A stretch of 64,000 bases of DNA from Pseudomonas sp. B21_DOA (GTDB lineage: Bacteria; Pseudomonadota; Gammaproteobacteria; Pseudomonadales; Pseudomonadaceae): NCBI GenBank assembly GCA_030544685.1, contig CP086683.1, forward strand, positions 2,790,001 to 2,854,000. The letters are read 5' to 3'. Below the pieces are notes generated by a model. The model was not told the origin of the DNA and did no database searches. It saw only the letters and a list, made by a program, of their open reading frames with translations. Positions within the stretch are counted from its first letter, which is position 1, and every line of letters begins with the position of its first letter. A program made the translations under genes and the position numbers. Shown piece after piece: positions 37,205 through 47,787 of this stretch.

Positions 37205-38539
37205 CTACTTGCCCACCGCCGCATTCCCATACAAATAATCCGTCGCCAACGACGCTAATGTCCTCACTCCAACCACCAACGCCGATTCATCCACAAAGAA
37301 CCCCGGATTGTGATTCGGCGCAGCCTTGCTCATGTCCTGATCCCGCGGGGTCACCCCGAGAAACACAAACAATCCCGGCGCCTCTTTGGCAAAGAACGAG
37401 AAATCTTCCGCCCCACCCACCAGCGGTCCCTGCACCACGTCATCCTTGGCCGCCCACTTCAACGTCGGCAGCATTTTCTCAGTCAATGCCGGGTTGTTAA
37501 TCGTCGGGTCGTATTTTTCGATGATGGTGACATCAGCTTTGGCGCCGCCGCTTTCGGCGATTTTCTCGATGGTCTGGCGTACATCGCTGTGCAGTTTCTG
37601 GCGGATGCCGTAGTCGTAGGAACGGATGGTGCCGGTCATGTCGACGGATTCGGGGATGATGTTGTAGCGGGTTCCGCCGTTGATGGTGCCGATGCTGACC
37701 ACTGACGGGTAAGAGGAAATGTCGGTGCGGCGGCTGACCACGGTTTGCAGGCCGACGATGGTTTGTGCGCCGACGGTGATCGGATCGATGCCGTCCCAAG
37801 GGCGGCCGGCATGGGTTTGTTTGCCGTGGATCTTGATGCGCAGGTCGTCGGAGCTGGCCAGGGTCGGGCCGGGGCGGTAGGCGATCTGGCCGGCGGGGAC
37901 GCCGGCCCAGACGTGCAGGCCGAACACCGCGTCGGGTTTCGGCGCTTTCATCACGCCTTCTTCGACCATCATCTTCGCGCCCCAGGTATTTTTGCCATCG
38001 GGAATGAAATCGCTCGGGCCTTCTTCGGCGGGCTGGAAGTAGAACACTACAGTGCCGGGCAAGGTGTCGCGCATCCCTGTCAGAATTTTCGCAGCGCTGA
38101 GCAGGATCGCGGTGTGGGCGTCGTGGCCGCAGGCGTGCATGACGTCGACTTCCTTGTCGAGATACGTGCCTTTGGCTTTCGAGGCGAATGGCAGGTCGGA
38201 GACTTCCTTGACCGGCAGCGCGTCCATGTCGGCGCGCAGGGCCACGGTCGGGCCGGGCAGGGCGCCTTTGAGAATGGCGACAACGCCGGTGCGTGCGACG
38301 CCGGTTTTCACTTCCAGGCCCATGGCTTGCAGCTGTTTGGCGACCAGTTCAGCGGTGCGTTTTTCAGTGTTGCCAAGTTCTGGATGAGCGTGCAGGTCGC
38401 GGCGGGTTTCCAGCAGCTCCGGCTCGAGCTTCTGCGCCTGCTCGGCGATCTGCGTGCGGGCGCTGTCCATCGTCGCGGCGCTGGCGTGGCTGGCGACCAG
38501 GGTGAGCAAAAGGGTCTGGGCAATGCGCGTCAGTTGCAT
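37205..38539 (-). CDS. Periplasmic M20 amidohydrolase
   Basis: A 444-aa enzyme with signal peptide (TRIAQTLLLTLVASHASAA). It has the M20D pattern: RRDLHAHPELGN, HACGHDAHTA, QPAEEGP, and the late GGAEDFSFF. These provide metal ligands and the catalytic Glu. Family members remove acyl groups from N-acyl amino acids or hippurate. ATG 38539 follows AAGGAG; an earlier in-frame ATG at 38587 would bury the signal peptide. An exported M20D form is common in Pseudomonas; substrate unknown. Confidence 0.88.
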   Translation of the reverse strand: MQLTRIAQTLLLTLVASHASAATMDSARTQIAEQAQKLEPELLETRRDLHAHPELGNTEKRTAELVAKQLQAMGLEVKTGVARTGVVAILKGALPGPTVALRADMDALPVKEVSDLPFASKAKGTYLDKEVDVMHACGHDAHTAILLSAAKILTGMRDTLPGTVVFYFQPAEEGPSDFIPDGKNTWGAKMMVEEGVMKAPKPDAVFGLHVWAGVPAGQIAYRPGPTLASSDDLRIKIHGKQTHAGRPWDGIDPITVGAQTIVGLQTVVSRRTDISSYPSVVSIGTINGGTRYNIIPESVDMTGTIRSYDYGIRQKLHSDVRQTIEKIAESGGAKADVTIIEKYDPTINNPALTEKMLPTLKWAAKDDVVQGPLVGGAEDFSFFAKEAPGLFVFLGVTPRDQDMSKAAPNHNPGFFVDESALVVGVRTLASLATDYLYGNAAVGK

Positions 38540-38602
38540 GGGCTTCTCCTTGATTATTGTTGTTGGCTTCCTTGCCTGTGACTGCAACCGTGCGCCTGAG
38601 TG

Positions 38603-40754
38603 CTATTCCTTCGGCTGACCGCCACCGGCAGTAATCACCTGCACACTCATCCGCGGCGTCGCCAGATCCAGCCCCGCCTCATCCAGTTGCCGCTTCAACG
38701 CCAAGTTGAACGCCCGGGAAACCTCCCACTGCTTGATCGGCGCAGTCTTGAACCGTGCGCGCAAAATCGCGCTGCCGGACTCGAAACTTTCCACACCCTG
38801 AATCTCCAGCGGCGACCAGATGTTGCGGCGTTGCAGCGGATCGCTGCGCATCTTCTGGCCGACGTCGCGCATCAGTTTGATCGCATCGTCGATTTCCATG
38901 TTGTACGGCACGGCGACGCGGAAGATGGCGTAGCCGAATTCCCGCGAGTAGTTCTTGATGCTTTTGATTTCGCTGAACGGGATGGTGTGGACGATGCCGT
39001 CGATGTCACGCAGGCGCACGGTGCGGATGGTCAGGCCTTCGACGGTGCCGAGGTGGCCGCCGACGTCGACGTAATCGTCAATGGCCAGCGAGTCTTCGAT
39101 GATGATGAAGAGGCCGGTGATCAGGTCAGCGACCAGCGATTGCGCGCCGAAGCCGATGGCCAGACCGATCACACCGGCACCGGCCAGCAGTGGCGTGACG
39201 TTCATGCCCATGTTCGCCAGCGCGACGATCAGCGCGATGATGAAAATCGCCACGAACAGCACGTTGCGGATCAGCGGCATCATCGTCTGCGCGCGGGCGT
39301 TGGCCAAACCCTTGCGCGAGCGGGTGAGGGCGTGGTGCACGGCGGTATCGGCGAGAATCCAGATCAGCCAGGAGAAAATCAGCGTGCCGATCAGGCTGAA
39401 CAGTTTGACGCTGATGTCATGGCCATCACCTTCGGCAAATGCGATCAGCGAATGGCCCCACACGCGCAGGCCCAGTTCGATGAAGATCAGCCACACCAGC
39501 AAATGCGTCAGGGTGTAGAAGAAGTTTTTCAGGCGCTCCGAGTACAGCGCATGGCGTTTCGGCCCGCGTTGCGGTTTCAGCGAATGGCGGCGCACCAGGC
39601 CGTTGATGACCATGCACAACACCAGCAGCACCGTGCAGATCAGCGACTGCCGCAGCGCGGTACTAGTATCGCCGGCAGAGACAAATGTGGCGAACAGCGA
39701 GATGCCGACCAGCACCAGTGCCGGCACGTACCAGAACGTGCCGAGGATCTCGATGGTGTCGCTGAGGGCGCGGCGGGTCAGGCGGCGTGACAGCGGTTGG
39801 TTGCGGATCAGGTGCGCGATCGGTCGGCGGAATCGCAGAATGAACAGGCCGGTCGACAATGCCGCGAGGACATTGGCGGTGGTTGCGGCGGTGTGCGCCA
39901 GATGCACGCCGAGGCTTTCGACCAGGCGTGGATCGCTCAACGCTTCACCAAACGCGGCAAAGCTGCCGATCAGCCACAGCGGCCGAAACGCCTGGTGACG
40001 CAGGATGTACAACGCGCGATGGCGGTGCGGGCCGTCGAGCAGGAGAAGGCGATCACGCAGATCGCCGAAAAACAGGTGCCGACCACCAAGGCATAGGCCA
40101 GCACCATCGCCAGGCTTTTGCCCAGCGACGACGGCAGCGCGTAGCTCATGTACACCGTCATCACCAATGCGATCAGCCACGGCCCGAGCTTGCGCAGGGC
40201 AAAGCGCAGCATGTCGAGGGCCTTGGGGTGTTGCGGCAGTTCTTCGGTGAGGCCAAAGCGCATGCGCACGCGGTGGCCAAGCCAGATCAGCGCGGCGGCG
40301 AGCAGGCTCCAGACCATCAGAATCACGGCGAAGCCGAAGATGATCGGCAGCCATTCGTTGGCCGGGAGCAGCTTGCTGGTGAGTTCGTCCTTGGCCAGAT
40401 CGAATTCGTTGGACCAGCGAGTGATCGGGCTGTCGGCGCCGGAAAACTGTTTTTCGAAGTTGGCGAGGGTGCCGCCGATCAGGCCCAGCACGCCTTCTTC
40501 CGGGGTGGCCTGCGCTTTTTCGTGGCGTCGCGCAGCTTCTTCAGATCACTGAGCAGCTGCGCGCGTTGCTTGTCGTTTTCCAGCGACTTGATCACTTCGT
40601 CCAGCGACTGGCCGAGGGGTTCCACGGCTTCAGGCTGCGGTTTGGAAGTGTTGAGCAGGCCGGGCAGACCGACTGCCTGGGCGGGCGCCAGCGGCAGCAG
40701 CGTCATCAGGCAGACTAGCAGCAGACCGGGCAAAGCAAAAAGACGAGCAAACAC
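38603..40754 (-). CDS. Large MscS-family mechanosensitive channel, two apparent frameshifts
   Basis: About 717 aa after reconstruction. GTG 40754 opens a clean signal peptide (FARLFALPGLLLVCLMTLLPLAPAQA) and has CGAGG upstream. Then come about 10 membrane helices and a C-terminal MscS core: VTPLLAGAGVIGLAIGFGAQSLVADLITG, IDDYVDVGGHLGTVEGLTIRTVRLRDIDG. It should open on hypo-osmotic shock. Breaks: T5 40516-40520 (one more T restores KKAQATPEEGVLGL) and one base near 40045 (restores AFLLLDGPHRHRAL). An ATG at 40832, overlapping the upstream small gene, is a possible alternative start. Confidence 0.83.
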
Positions 40755-40828
40755 CAGGGGACGACCTCGGGATAGGCGGATGCGCTGGAGTGTACGAGGC
40801 CCTCTGGCGCAATGCGAGCCGGGGGCGG

Positions 40829-41005
40829 TCATTCGTTGAGTTTGGCGAGGATCTTGTAGACCACCGTGGCGAGGATCATCAGCATGCCGATCCACATGGC
40901 CAACACCCCGGCGTTCTTGTCACGGAAGTTGAAGCCGATGGCGAGCAGGATCATCCCGCTGAGGATGGGAATGAGCATGGCATGGAAGGACGACATCGAG
41001 ATCAT
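40829..41005 (-). CDS. 58-aa two-helix membrane protein upstream of the MscS gene
   Basis: Too short for most gene callers. It begins MISMSSFHAMLIPILSG, has two hydrophobic segments (ILSGMILLAIGFNF and VLAMWIGMLMILATVVYKIL) with a charged FRDKNAG turn between them, and ends KLNE. AAGGCAG lies before ATG 41005. Its stop overlaps an ATG in frame with the MscS gene (ATGA at 40829-40832) and the two are in the same direction, so it may be a partner or leader of the channel. No known family recognised. Confidence 0.65.
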   Translation of the reverse strand: MISMSSFHAMLIPILSGMILLAIGFNFRDKNAGVLAMWIGMLMILATVVYKILAKLNE

Positions 41006-41114
41006 GAAGACTGCCTTGTCTGTGGGGATGCTTGCAGTCTAGGCGGGTTTTCGAGGCAGGGTGTGATGTGGCTCAGGAATGCATCTGGCCAGAGAGGATT
41101 CTGCTTGCTGCACA

Positions 41115-41226
41115 GGCGCTTTCGTGAGCAGGCTCGCTCCCACAGGTTGATTGGCATTCCAAGGGCAGATGGCTCGCTCCCACATTTGAAATGCAGTTCA
41201 ACTGCGGGAGCGAGCCTGCTCGCGAA
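41115..41226. repeat. REP cluster (three REPs)
   Basis: TTTCGTGAGCAGGCTCGCTCCCACA, a truncated GGCTCGCTCCCACA, and GCGGGAGCGAGCCTGCTCGCGAAG, in the order expected of a decayed plus an intact REPIN. Confidence 0.85.
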
Positions 41227-41238
41227 GCTTTTCAGCCT

Positions 41239-42528
41239 TTATGGCAATTCACGACTGGCATAAAACGCGCTGAGCACTTTGACCAGATGCGCCAGGTCAT
41301 GGCTGCCGCACAGTTCGCGAATCGAGTGCATGGCAAAGGTCGGCAGGCCAATGTCGACGGTGCGCACACCCAGATGGCTGGCGGTGATCGGGCCAATGGT
41401 CGAACCGCAGCCCATGTCGCTGCGCACCACGAAGCTTTGCACCGGGACTTCTTCGGCCATGCACAGATGGCGGAAGAAGCCGGCGGTTTCGCTGTTGGTG
41501 GCGTAGCGCTGGTTGCTGTTGACCTTGATTACCGGGCCAGCGTTGAGTTTTGGACCGTGGTTGGCATCGTGCTTGTCCGCGTAGTTGGGATGCACGCCGT
41601 GGGCGTTATCGGCCGACACGAGCAGGGATTTCTGAATGGTGCGGACGAACTCGTCACCTTCCGGCAGTAGGCGCCGCAGGGTCTGTTCTAGCATCGGTCC
41701 GTCGGCACCGCATGCCGAGCAGGAGCCGACTTCTTCGTGGTCATTACAGACCAGCACGCAGGTTTCGTCGGTCTCGGCGGTGAGCAACGCTTGCAGGCCG
41801 GCGTAGCACGACAGCAGGTTATCCAGCCGCGCACCGGCAATGAAATCACCGTTCAAACCGATCACCGCAGCGCTTTGCGTATCGTAGAAGCTCAGCTCGT
41901 AATCCAGCACCACGTCGGCATTCAAGCCGTGCTCGCGGGCCAGTTGATCGGTGAGCACGGCGCGGAAATCGACGCGCTCGTCGCCGGCGAACTGGGCGAG
42001 GATCGGCGGCAGTTCGGTCTGCGCATTGATCGCCCAGCCCTGATTGGCTTCACGGTTGAGGTGAATGGCCAGGTTGGGAATGATCGCGATCGGTGCCTTG
42101 AAGTCGATCAACTGGCTCTCGACCTTGCCGTCACGGCGGAAGGTCACGCGGCCGGCCAGCGACAGATCGCGGTCGAACCACGGCGCCAGCAGCGCGCCGC
42201 CGTAGACTTCGACGCCCAGTTGCCAGAAGCCCTGACGCTGCAGTTCCGGTTGTGGCTTGACCCGCAGGCATGGGCTGTCGGTATGGGCGCCGACCAGGCG
42301 GATACCGTCGTGCAGGGGAGAGTTGCGGCCCATTTTGATCGCGACGATCGAGGAGTCGTTGCGGGTGACGTAATAGCGGCCGTTGGCCTCGGTGGACCAT
42401 GGCTCACGCTCGTCGAGGCGCACATAACCGGCGGCCTCCAGACGCTGAACGAGGCTGGCGGTGGCGTGGAACGGGGTAGGGGAGGCCTTGAGGAAATCGA
42501 TCAGGCCCTGGTTCAACTCTGCGCGCAT
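41239..42528 (-). CDS. apeB: M18 family aminopeptidase (ApeB)
   Basis: A 429-aa aspartyl aminopeptidase. It has the M18 signatures [14 protein letters not shown] (first metal His/Asp), NDHEEVGS (catalytic Glu pair) and a late [12 protein letters not shown]. It removes N-terminal acidic residues in the cytoplasm. Full family length; ATG 42528 follows GGAGT. Confidence 0.92.
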   Translation of the reverse strand: MRAELNQGLIDFLKASPTPFHATASLVQRLEAAGYVRLDEREPWSTEANGRYYVTRNDSSIVAIKMGRNSPLHDGIRLVGAHTDSPCLRVKPQPELQRQGFWQLGVEVYGGALLAPWFDRDLSLAGRVTFRRDGKVESQLIDFKAPIAIIPNLAIHLNREANQGWAINAQTELPPILAQFAGDERVDFRAVLTDQLAREHGLNADVVLDYELSFYDTQSAAVIGLNGDFIAGARLDNLLSCYAGLQALLTAETDETCVLVCNDHEEVGSCSACGADGPMLEQTLRRLLPEGDEFVRTIQKSLLVSADNAHGVHPNYADKHDANHGPKLNAGPVIKVNSNQRYATNSETAGFFRHLCMAEEVPVQSFVVRSDMGCGSTIGPITASHLGVRTVDIGLPTFAMHSIRELCGSHDLAHLVKVLSAFYASRELP

Positions 42529-42597
42529 AAGAAACTCCAGACAGCAATGGACGGGAGTTTAACGTATTGGCCGAACAATTGAATCCGAACGGATCCC

Positions 42598-42687
42598 CTG
42601 TGGGAGCGAGCCTGCTCGCGAAGGCGATTGATCAGTCAACATCGATGCTGAATGTGAAACCGCTTTCGCGAGCAGGCTCGCTCCACA
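42598..42687. repeat. REPIN
   Basis: Inverted pair; the second arm reads GCTCGCTCCACA where the first and all sister copies have CTCCCACA, one C short, like the suspected base losses elsewhere. Confidence 0.9.
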
Positions 42688-42705
42688 TGGGGCCGGTGCT
42701 GGCTG

Positions 42706-43341
42706 TCAGAACGGGGCCGGGCACTCGAAGCGCAGGCGTTCGCCGGTTTGCGGATGAGTGAAGCTGAGCATGCTCGCGTGCAGGCACAGACGTGGCCAGG
42801 CTGCCAGCGCCTGTTCATGGGCATAGAGCCCGTCGCCGAGCAGCGGGTGGCCGATCGACAACATGTGCACGCGCAGTTGATGCGAGCGGCCGGTGATGGG
42901 CGTCAACTCAACCCGGCACCAATCGTCGCAACGTTCCAGCACCTTCCAGAAGGTCAGCGCATGCTTGCCGAATTCGTGATCGACCACATGCCGTGGTTTG
43001 GTCGGCGGATCGTAGCGAAGGGGCAGATCGATGCTGCCGCTGTCCAGTTCCGGCTGACCCCAGGCCAAAGCGGTGTAGGCCTTTTCGGTTTCGCGGTCAT
43101 GAAACTGCCGCGACAGCTCACGATGGGTGTCGGCATCCCGGGCCAGCAGGATGATGCCGGAGGTTTCCCAGTCCAGACGATGGACGATGCGCGCTTCCGG
43201 GTAGCCGTTTTCCTGCAGGCGGGTGATCAGGCAGTCCTTGTTGTCGTCAGCGCGACCGGGCACCGAGAGCAGCAGGGTCGGTTTGTCGACCACCAGCACG
43301 GCGGCGTCCTGATGGATGATGCGGATGTTGGACAGCGGCAT
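42706..43341 (-). CDS. rluA: RNA pseudouridine synthase RluA
   Basis: A 211-aa enzyme with the RluA catalytic motif HRLDWETSGI (catalytic Asp) and the later ITGRSHQLRVHM and HPLLGD motifs. There is no S4 domain, which fits RluA rather than RluC/D; RluA modifies 23S rRNA and some tRNAs. It follows minE by 90 bp, and a large hairpin sits between them. Confidence 0.9.
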   Translation of the reverse strand: MPLSNIRIIHQDAAVLVVDKPTLLLSVPGRADDNKDCLITRLQENGYPEARIVHRLDWETSGIILLARDADTHRELSRQFHDRETEKAYTALAWGQPELDSGSIDLPLRYDPPTKPRHVVDHEFGKHALTFWKVLERCDDWCRVELTPITGRSHQLRVHMLSIGHPLLGDGLYAHEQALAAWPRLCLHASMLSFTHPQTGERLRFECPAPF

Positions 43342-43366
43342 TAAAACAGCCTCGTAACAAATGCCA

Positions 43367-43413
43367 ACGGCGGTTCAGGACCATTCCACCGGGGAATGGC
43401 CCTGAACCGCCGT
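43367..43413. other. 20-bp hairpin between minE and rluA
   Basis: ACGGCGGTTCAGG (43367-43379) pairs with 43401-43413 and CCATTCC (43381-43387) with 43393-43399, with one mismatch and a 5-base loop. No T run follows on the minus strand. It is more like an RNA-processing or mRNA-stabilising element than an intrinsic terminator. Confidence 0.7.
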
Positions 43414-43431
43414 CATACCTGCCGGATCGAC

Positions 43432-43685
43432 TCAGCGATCGGGCAGGGTGATGTTGAGTTCCAGAATCGAGCAACTGCCCTGGCTTTCCAGTGCAACATG
43501 TACGTCATCGTTGCCGATGTTGACGTACTTGCGGATCACGTCGACCAGCTCCTTCTGCAAGGCTGGCAGGTAATCCGGCGTGCTGCGCTGGCCGCGCTCA
43601 TGCGCCACGATGATCTGTAGACGCTCTTTCGCTACCGAGGCGGTACTTGGCTTTTTGTTGGCACGAAAGAAGTCAAAAGGTTCAT
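43432..43685 (-). CDS. minE: Cell division topological specificity factor MinE, one apparent frameshift
   Basis: 84 aa after reconstruction, the usual Pseudomonas length. ATG 43685 overlaps the minD TAA by one base (TAATG) and has GGAGG before it. Residues 1-5 then need one more base in the A4 run at 43675-43678 (plus strand) to give [20 protein letters not shown]. The rest ([20 protein letters not shown]) is intact. MinE drives MinCD oscillation and keeps midcell free. Loss should cause severe division defects, so a sequencing error is far more likely than a real break. Confidence 0.93.
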
Positions 43686-44497
43686 TACCTACCTCCAAAC
43701 AGGCGCTCGAAGAATCCCTTCTTCTCGACATCGAGGAATCGGTGGGCTTTTTCTTTGCCCAGCAGGCGGTCGACGGTATCGCTGTAAGCCTGACCGGCAT
43801 CGCTCTGGTCGTCGAGAATCACCGGCACGCCCTGGTTGGAAGCCTTGAGCACCGCCTGGGATTCCGGGATGACGCCGAGCAGGGTGACCGAGAGGATTTC
43901 CTTGACGTCTTCAACGCCGAGCATCTCGCCCTTTTCAACACGCTCCGGGTGGTAGCGGGTGATCAGCAGGTGTTCCTTGATCGGGTCTTCGCCACGTTCG
44001 GCACGACGCGATTTGCTCGCCAGCAGGCCGAGCATGCGGTCCGAGTCACGTACCGAGGAGACTTCCGGGTTGGTCACGACGATCGCTTCGTCAGCGAAGT
44101 ACATGGCCAGGTGCGCACCTTTCTCGATGCCCGCCGGGGAATCGCAGACGACGAACTCGAATTGTTCCTTGAGCTCCATCAGGACTTTTTCCACGCCTTC
44201 GACGGTCAGCGCGTCTTTGTCGCGGGTCTGGCTGGCCGCCAGTACGTAGAGGTTTTCCAGGCGCTTGTCTTTGATCAGTGCCTGTTGCAGGTTGGCTTCG
44301 CCGTTGACCACATTGACGAAGTCATACACCACGCGGCGCTCGCAACCCATGATCAGGTCAAGGTTACGCAAGCCCACGTCGAAGTCGACGATCACTGTTT
44401 TGTGGCCGCGCAGAGCGAGGCCGGTACCGATAGCGGCGCTGGTGGTGGTCTTACCCACACCACCCTTGCCGGATGTAACCACGAGAATCTTGGCCAA
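43685..44497 (-). CDS. minD: Septum-site determining ATPase MinD
   Basis: A 270-aa deviant-Walker ATPase ([10 protein letters not shown], with the signature first lysine) and a C-terminal amphipathic membrane anchor ([11 protein letters not shown]). It recruits MinC to the membrane and is cycled by MinE. The 169-bp gap to minC holds no gene I can support. Confidence 0.96.
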   Translation of the reverse strand: MAKILVVTSGKGGVGKTTTSAAIGTGLALRGHKTVIVDFDVGLRNLDLIMGCERRVVYDFVNVVNGEANLQQALIKDKRLENLYVLAASQTRDKDALTVEGVEKVLMELKEQFEFVVCDSPAGIEKGAHLAMYFADEAIVVTNPEVSSVRDSDRMLGLLASKSRRAERGEDPIKEHLLITRYHPERVEKGEMLGVEDVKEILSVTLLGVIPESQAVLKASNQGVPVILDDQSDAGQAYSDTVDRLLGKEKAHRFLDVEKKGFFERLFGGR

Positions 44498-44666
44498 GGT
44501 GTTTCACCCCTAAGGAAGAAGGACTGTTCAGCCCCTGAAAAACATCTCTTGAAAACTACTGCAGTCGGACAGCCTTGGCTGGAATTTGGCTTTGGGCCTT
44601 TTTCCTACTTCGTTTGAGCCGTTTTCGCTACGTTTTAGAGATGCTTGGAAAATGCGGCAGTATCCG

Positions 44667-45403
44667 TTAAAGCCGAATGATGTTCAACACGTCGCCTGAC
44701 AGGCTGACCTGAACGCCCGAGCCCCACATCGGATCACGACGCAAATCCTCGGAGACCTTGTAATGACCGGCGATGGAGATCAGTTCAGCGCTCAATTGCT
44801 GACAGAAAATCCGTGCCTTGGTGTCACCTTTGACGCCGGCCAGTGCTCGGCCGCGCATCGGGCCGTATACATGGATGTTGCCATCGGCGAGAAGTTCCGC
44901 CCCGGACTGACCGATGAGACCACTACCAGATCGCCACCCTGGGCATATATCTGTTGGCCACCACGTACTGGCGTGGTGATTACGCGGGTCGGTTTGACGG
45001 TCGGCTCAGGTGGCTTTTCCGGCTTCTTTTTGACTTCGGCTTCCGGTGTTTCCAGTGGACGCTCGCGGGCACCGGAGGGCGGTAGCACGGGGATGTCGAT
45101 GGCGATGGCAGCGGCGATGTCTTCGATGCGGCTGGCGCGGATGGCCAGGGTACGCAGGCCATGCTGGCGGCAGACGCGCATCAGCCCCGGCAGGTCAACC
45201 GCGCCCTGGTTCGGCGGCAGTTTGTCGAGTGCCAGAACCAGCGGTGCATTGCTGAAAAAATTCGGCGCCTGGGCGACTTTGGCGGCCAATTGCCGATCGA
45301 GGCTTTCGAGGTCGTTACGGGCCAGTTCCAGCACAGTGATGGCCAGCATGCTGCCCTTGAGCTGGAATACGGGATCTTGGTCTAACGGGTCGGTTTGGCT
45401 CAT
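44667..45403 (-). CDS. minC: Septum-site determining protein MinC, one apparent frameshift
   Basis: 245 aa after reconstruction. N-terminal FtsZ-inhibiting domain ([15 protein letters not shown]), a proline/lysine-rich linker, then the C-terminal beta-helix domain ([23 protein letters not shown].. and [16 protein letters not shown]). The frame breaks at C4 44900-44903; a fifth C restores [23 protein letters not shown] 45403 is the family start. It is the first gene of minCDE. Confidence 0.94.
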
Positions 45404-45520
45404 GTCGGCATACAACGGCTTGTCACTAAAAGTGCCGAGACTTATAACGAGAACGCCCGCGAGCCGCAAGCCGGGTCGAACGATGTAGAATGCGCGGCCA
45501 CTGTATTTACGGAAGCTTTA

Positions 45521-46453
45521 ATGGATCGCCCGCGTTTTCGAAAAGCATATCTTGCTCCGCGCTTCTGGCCGCTCTGGTGCGGCCTGGGGCTTTTGTGGCT
45601 GATCGTGCAGCTGCCGTATCCGGCGCTGTTGACCATCGGTCGAGTTTTGGGCGCGTTGATGTATCGCGTCGCCAGCGACCGGCGAACCATCGCCCGGCGC
45701 AATCTGGAATTGTGCTTCCCGGAAAAATCCGCCGCCGAGCGCAAACGCCTGCTCAAGGAAAACTTCGCCTCCACCGGCATCGCCTTCTTCGAAATGGCGA
45801 TGAGCTGGTGGTGGTCGCGCGAACGTCTGGCGAAACTGGCCCACGTCGAAGGCCTGGAGCATTTGCAAAAAGCCCAGCGCGAAGGCAAGGGCGTGATCCT
45901 CATGGCCGCGCATTTCACCACGCTGGAAATCGGCGCGGCGCTGCTCGGCCAGCAGCACACCATCGACGGCATGTACCGCGAACACAAAAATCCGTTGTTC
46001 GACTTCGTCCAGCGCCGTGGCCGCGAGCGGCACAATCTCGATTCGCTGGCGGTGGAGCGCGACGATGTGCGCGGCATGCTCAAGCTGCTGCGCTCGGGTC
46101 GGGCGATCTGGTACGCGCCGGATCAGGACTACGGCGCCAAGCAGAGCATCTTTGTGCCGCTGTTCGGCATTCAGGCCGCCACCGTCACCGCGACGACCAA
46201 GTTTGCACGGCTGGGCAAAGCGCTGGTGGTGCCATTCACGCAGGAACGTCTGGCCGACGGCAGTGGTTATCGCCTGGTGATTCATCCGCCGCTGGAGGAT
46301 TTTCCCGGCGAGAGCGAGGAGGCCGATTGCATCCGCATCAACCAGTGGGTCGAGAGCGCCTTGCGCGCGTGCCCCGAGCAATATCTTTGGGCGCACCGAC
46401 GCTTCAAGAGCCGCCCGCCGGGTGAGCCGAAACTTTATCCCAAGCGTCGTTGA
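45521..46453 (+). CDS. Lipid A biosynthesis acyltransferase (HtrB/LpxL type)
   Basis: A 310-aa inner-membrane acyltransferase. It has one N-terminal membrane helix, the HX4E-type box (AAHFTTLE) and the LPLAT pattern (GRAIWYAPDQDYG). It adds a secondary acyl chain to lipid A. ATG 45521 follows GGAAG. It is divergent from minC with about 115 bp between them. Confidence 0.9.
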   Translation: MDRPRFRKAYLAPRFWPLWCGLGLLWLIVQLPYPALLTIGRVLGALMYRVASDRRTIARRNLELCFPEKSAAERKRLLKENFASTGIAFFEMAMSWWWSRERLAKLAHVEGLEHLQKAQREGKGVILMAAHFTTLEIGAALLGQQHTIDGMYREHKNPLFDFVQRRGRERHNLDSLAVERDDVRGMLKLLRSGRAIWYAPDQDYGAKQSIFVPLFGIQAATVTATTKFARLGKALVVPFTQERLADGSGYRLVIHPPLEDFPGESEEADCIRINQWVESALRACPEQYLWAHRRFKSRPPGEPKLYPKRR

Positions 46454-46487
46454 TTAGCCGATCTGACAAGCACCGTGGAGTGTTGCG

Positions 46488-47657
46488 ATGAGTCCTGCTG
46501 AACCGGTCACAGGTTTGATTCTTTCCGGCGGCGGGGCTCGGGCGGCGTATCAGGTCGGGGTGCTGGCGGCAATTGCCGAATTGCTGCCGGTCGGCGCGGA
46601 CAATCCGTTTCCGGTGATCGTCGGCACGTCGGCCGGGGCGATCAATGCGGTCAGCCTGGCCAGTGGCGCCACGGACTTTCGCGCCGCCATCGAACGCCTG
46701 ACCCAGTTCTGGCAGGGCTTTCGCAGCCACCGCGTGTTGCGCAGCGACTGGCCCGGAGTCATCCATCAAGCCAGCCGCTTCGTCAGCCACAGCCTGCTCG
46801 GCCTCGGTCGGCAGATGCCGGTGGCGCTGCTCAACAATTCGCCGCTGCGCGAACTGCTTGAGGAAAAACTGCACTTGCCCGGCATCGCCGAATCCATCGC
46901 GCGCAAGCAATTGCATGCGGTGGCGGTGACTGCGTTCGGCTACGAATCGGGGCAAGCGGTGACGTTCTATCAGGGCGGCGGCACCATCGACGCCTGGCTG
47001 CGGCATCGACGCATTGGCGTGCCGACGCAGCTGTCGGTTGATCATCTGTTGGCGAGTTCGGCGATTCCGCTGTTGTTCGCGCCGGTGAAAATCGGCGAGG
47101 AGTATTTCGGTGACGGCGCAGTGCGCCAGTCGGCGCCGATCAGCCCGGCGCTGCATCTGGGCGCCAGTCGCGTGCTGGTGGTGGGCGTCAGCGGCAACCC
47201 ACGCGGCCTCGATCCGCAGCAACCGCAGGAGCGCGCCTACAGCGGCCAGCAACCGACGCTGGCGCAGATCGGCGGGCACATGCTCAACAGCACGTTTATC
47301 GACAGTCTGGAGAGCGATATCGAGTTGCTGCAGCGTCTGAATCAGTTCAGCCATTTGCTCCCGGCCGGCACGCCGACCCGCGCGCTGGGCGTGGCGCCGG
47401 TGGAAGTGCTGGTAATTGCGCCGAGTCAGCCGATCGACGAAATCGCAGCACGGCATCGCCAGGAACTGCCGGCGGCGTTGCGCCTGTTTCTGCGGGGGCC
47501 GGGCGCGACGAAGACGAGCGGGGCGGGGGTGCTCAGTTACCTGCTGTTCGAGGCGGGGTATTGCAGCGAGTTGATCGAGTTGGGGCGGCGGGATGCGCTG
47601 GCCAAGCGCGAGGAACTGTGCCGGTTTTTGCGGATATCCGAGGCGGTTTCAGCCTGA
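46488..47657 (+). CDS. Patatin-like phospholipase (RssA family)
   Basis: A 389-aa serine hydrolase with oxyanion box GGGARAAYQ, nucleophile elbow GTSAG and the catalytic Asp motif DGA in YFGDGAVRQ. There is no signal peptide or autotransporter barrel. It lies 34 bp after the lipid A acyltransferase gene and is probably co-transcribed, suggesting a shared role in envelope lipids. Confidence 0.88.
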   Translation: MSPAEPVTGLILSGGGARAAYQVGVLAAIAELLPVGADNPFPVIVGTSAGAINAVSLASGATDFRAAIERLTQFWQGFRSHRVLRSDWPGVIHQASRFVSHSLLGLGRQMPVALLNNSPLRELLEEKLHLPGIAESIARKQLHAVAVTAFGYESGQAVTFYQGGGTIDAWLRHRRIGVPTQLSVDHLLASSAIPLLFAPVKIGEEYFGDGAVRQSAPISPALHLGASRVLVVGVSGNPRGLDPQQPQERAYSGQQPTLAQIGGHMLNSTFIDSLESDIELLQRLNQFSHLLPAGTPTRALGVAPVEVLVIAPSQPIDEIAARHRQELPAALRLFLRGPGATKTSGAGVLSYLLFEAGYCSELIELGRRDALAKREELCRFLRISEAVSA

Positions 47658-47670
47658 CATTTGCGGCGCG

Positions 47671-47767
47671 GCTATCGCTGGCAAGCCAGCTCCCACAAGG
47701 GCATGTGTCGTTCACAATTTTTGAATACACATGGAAACCTGTGGGAGCTGGCTTGCCAGCGAAGGCG
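47671..47767. repeat. REPIN, GCTGGC/GCCAGC type
   Basis: TCGCTGGCAAGCCAGCTCCCACA and GTGGGAGCTGGCTTGCCAGCG in inverted order, between the convergent patatin and tsx-like genes. Confidence 0.9.
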
Positions 47768-47787
47768 TCGGAGAGGACGCCGCCGGG

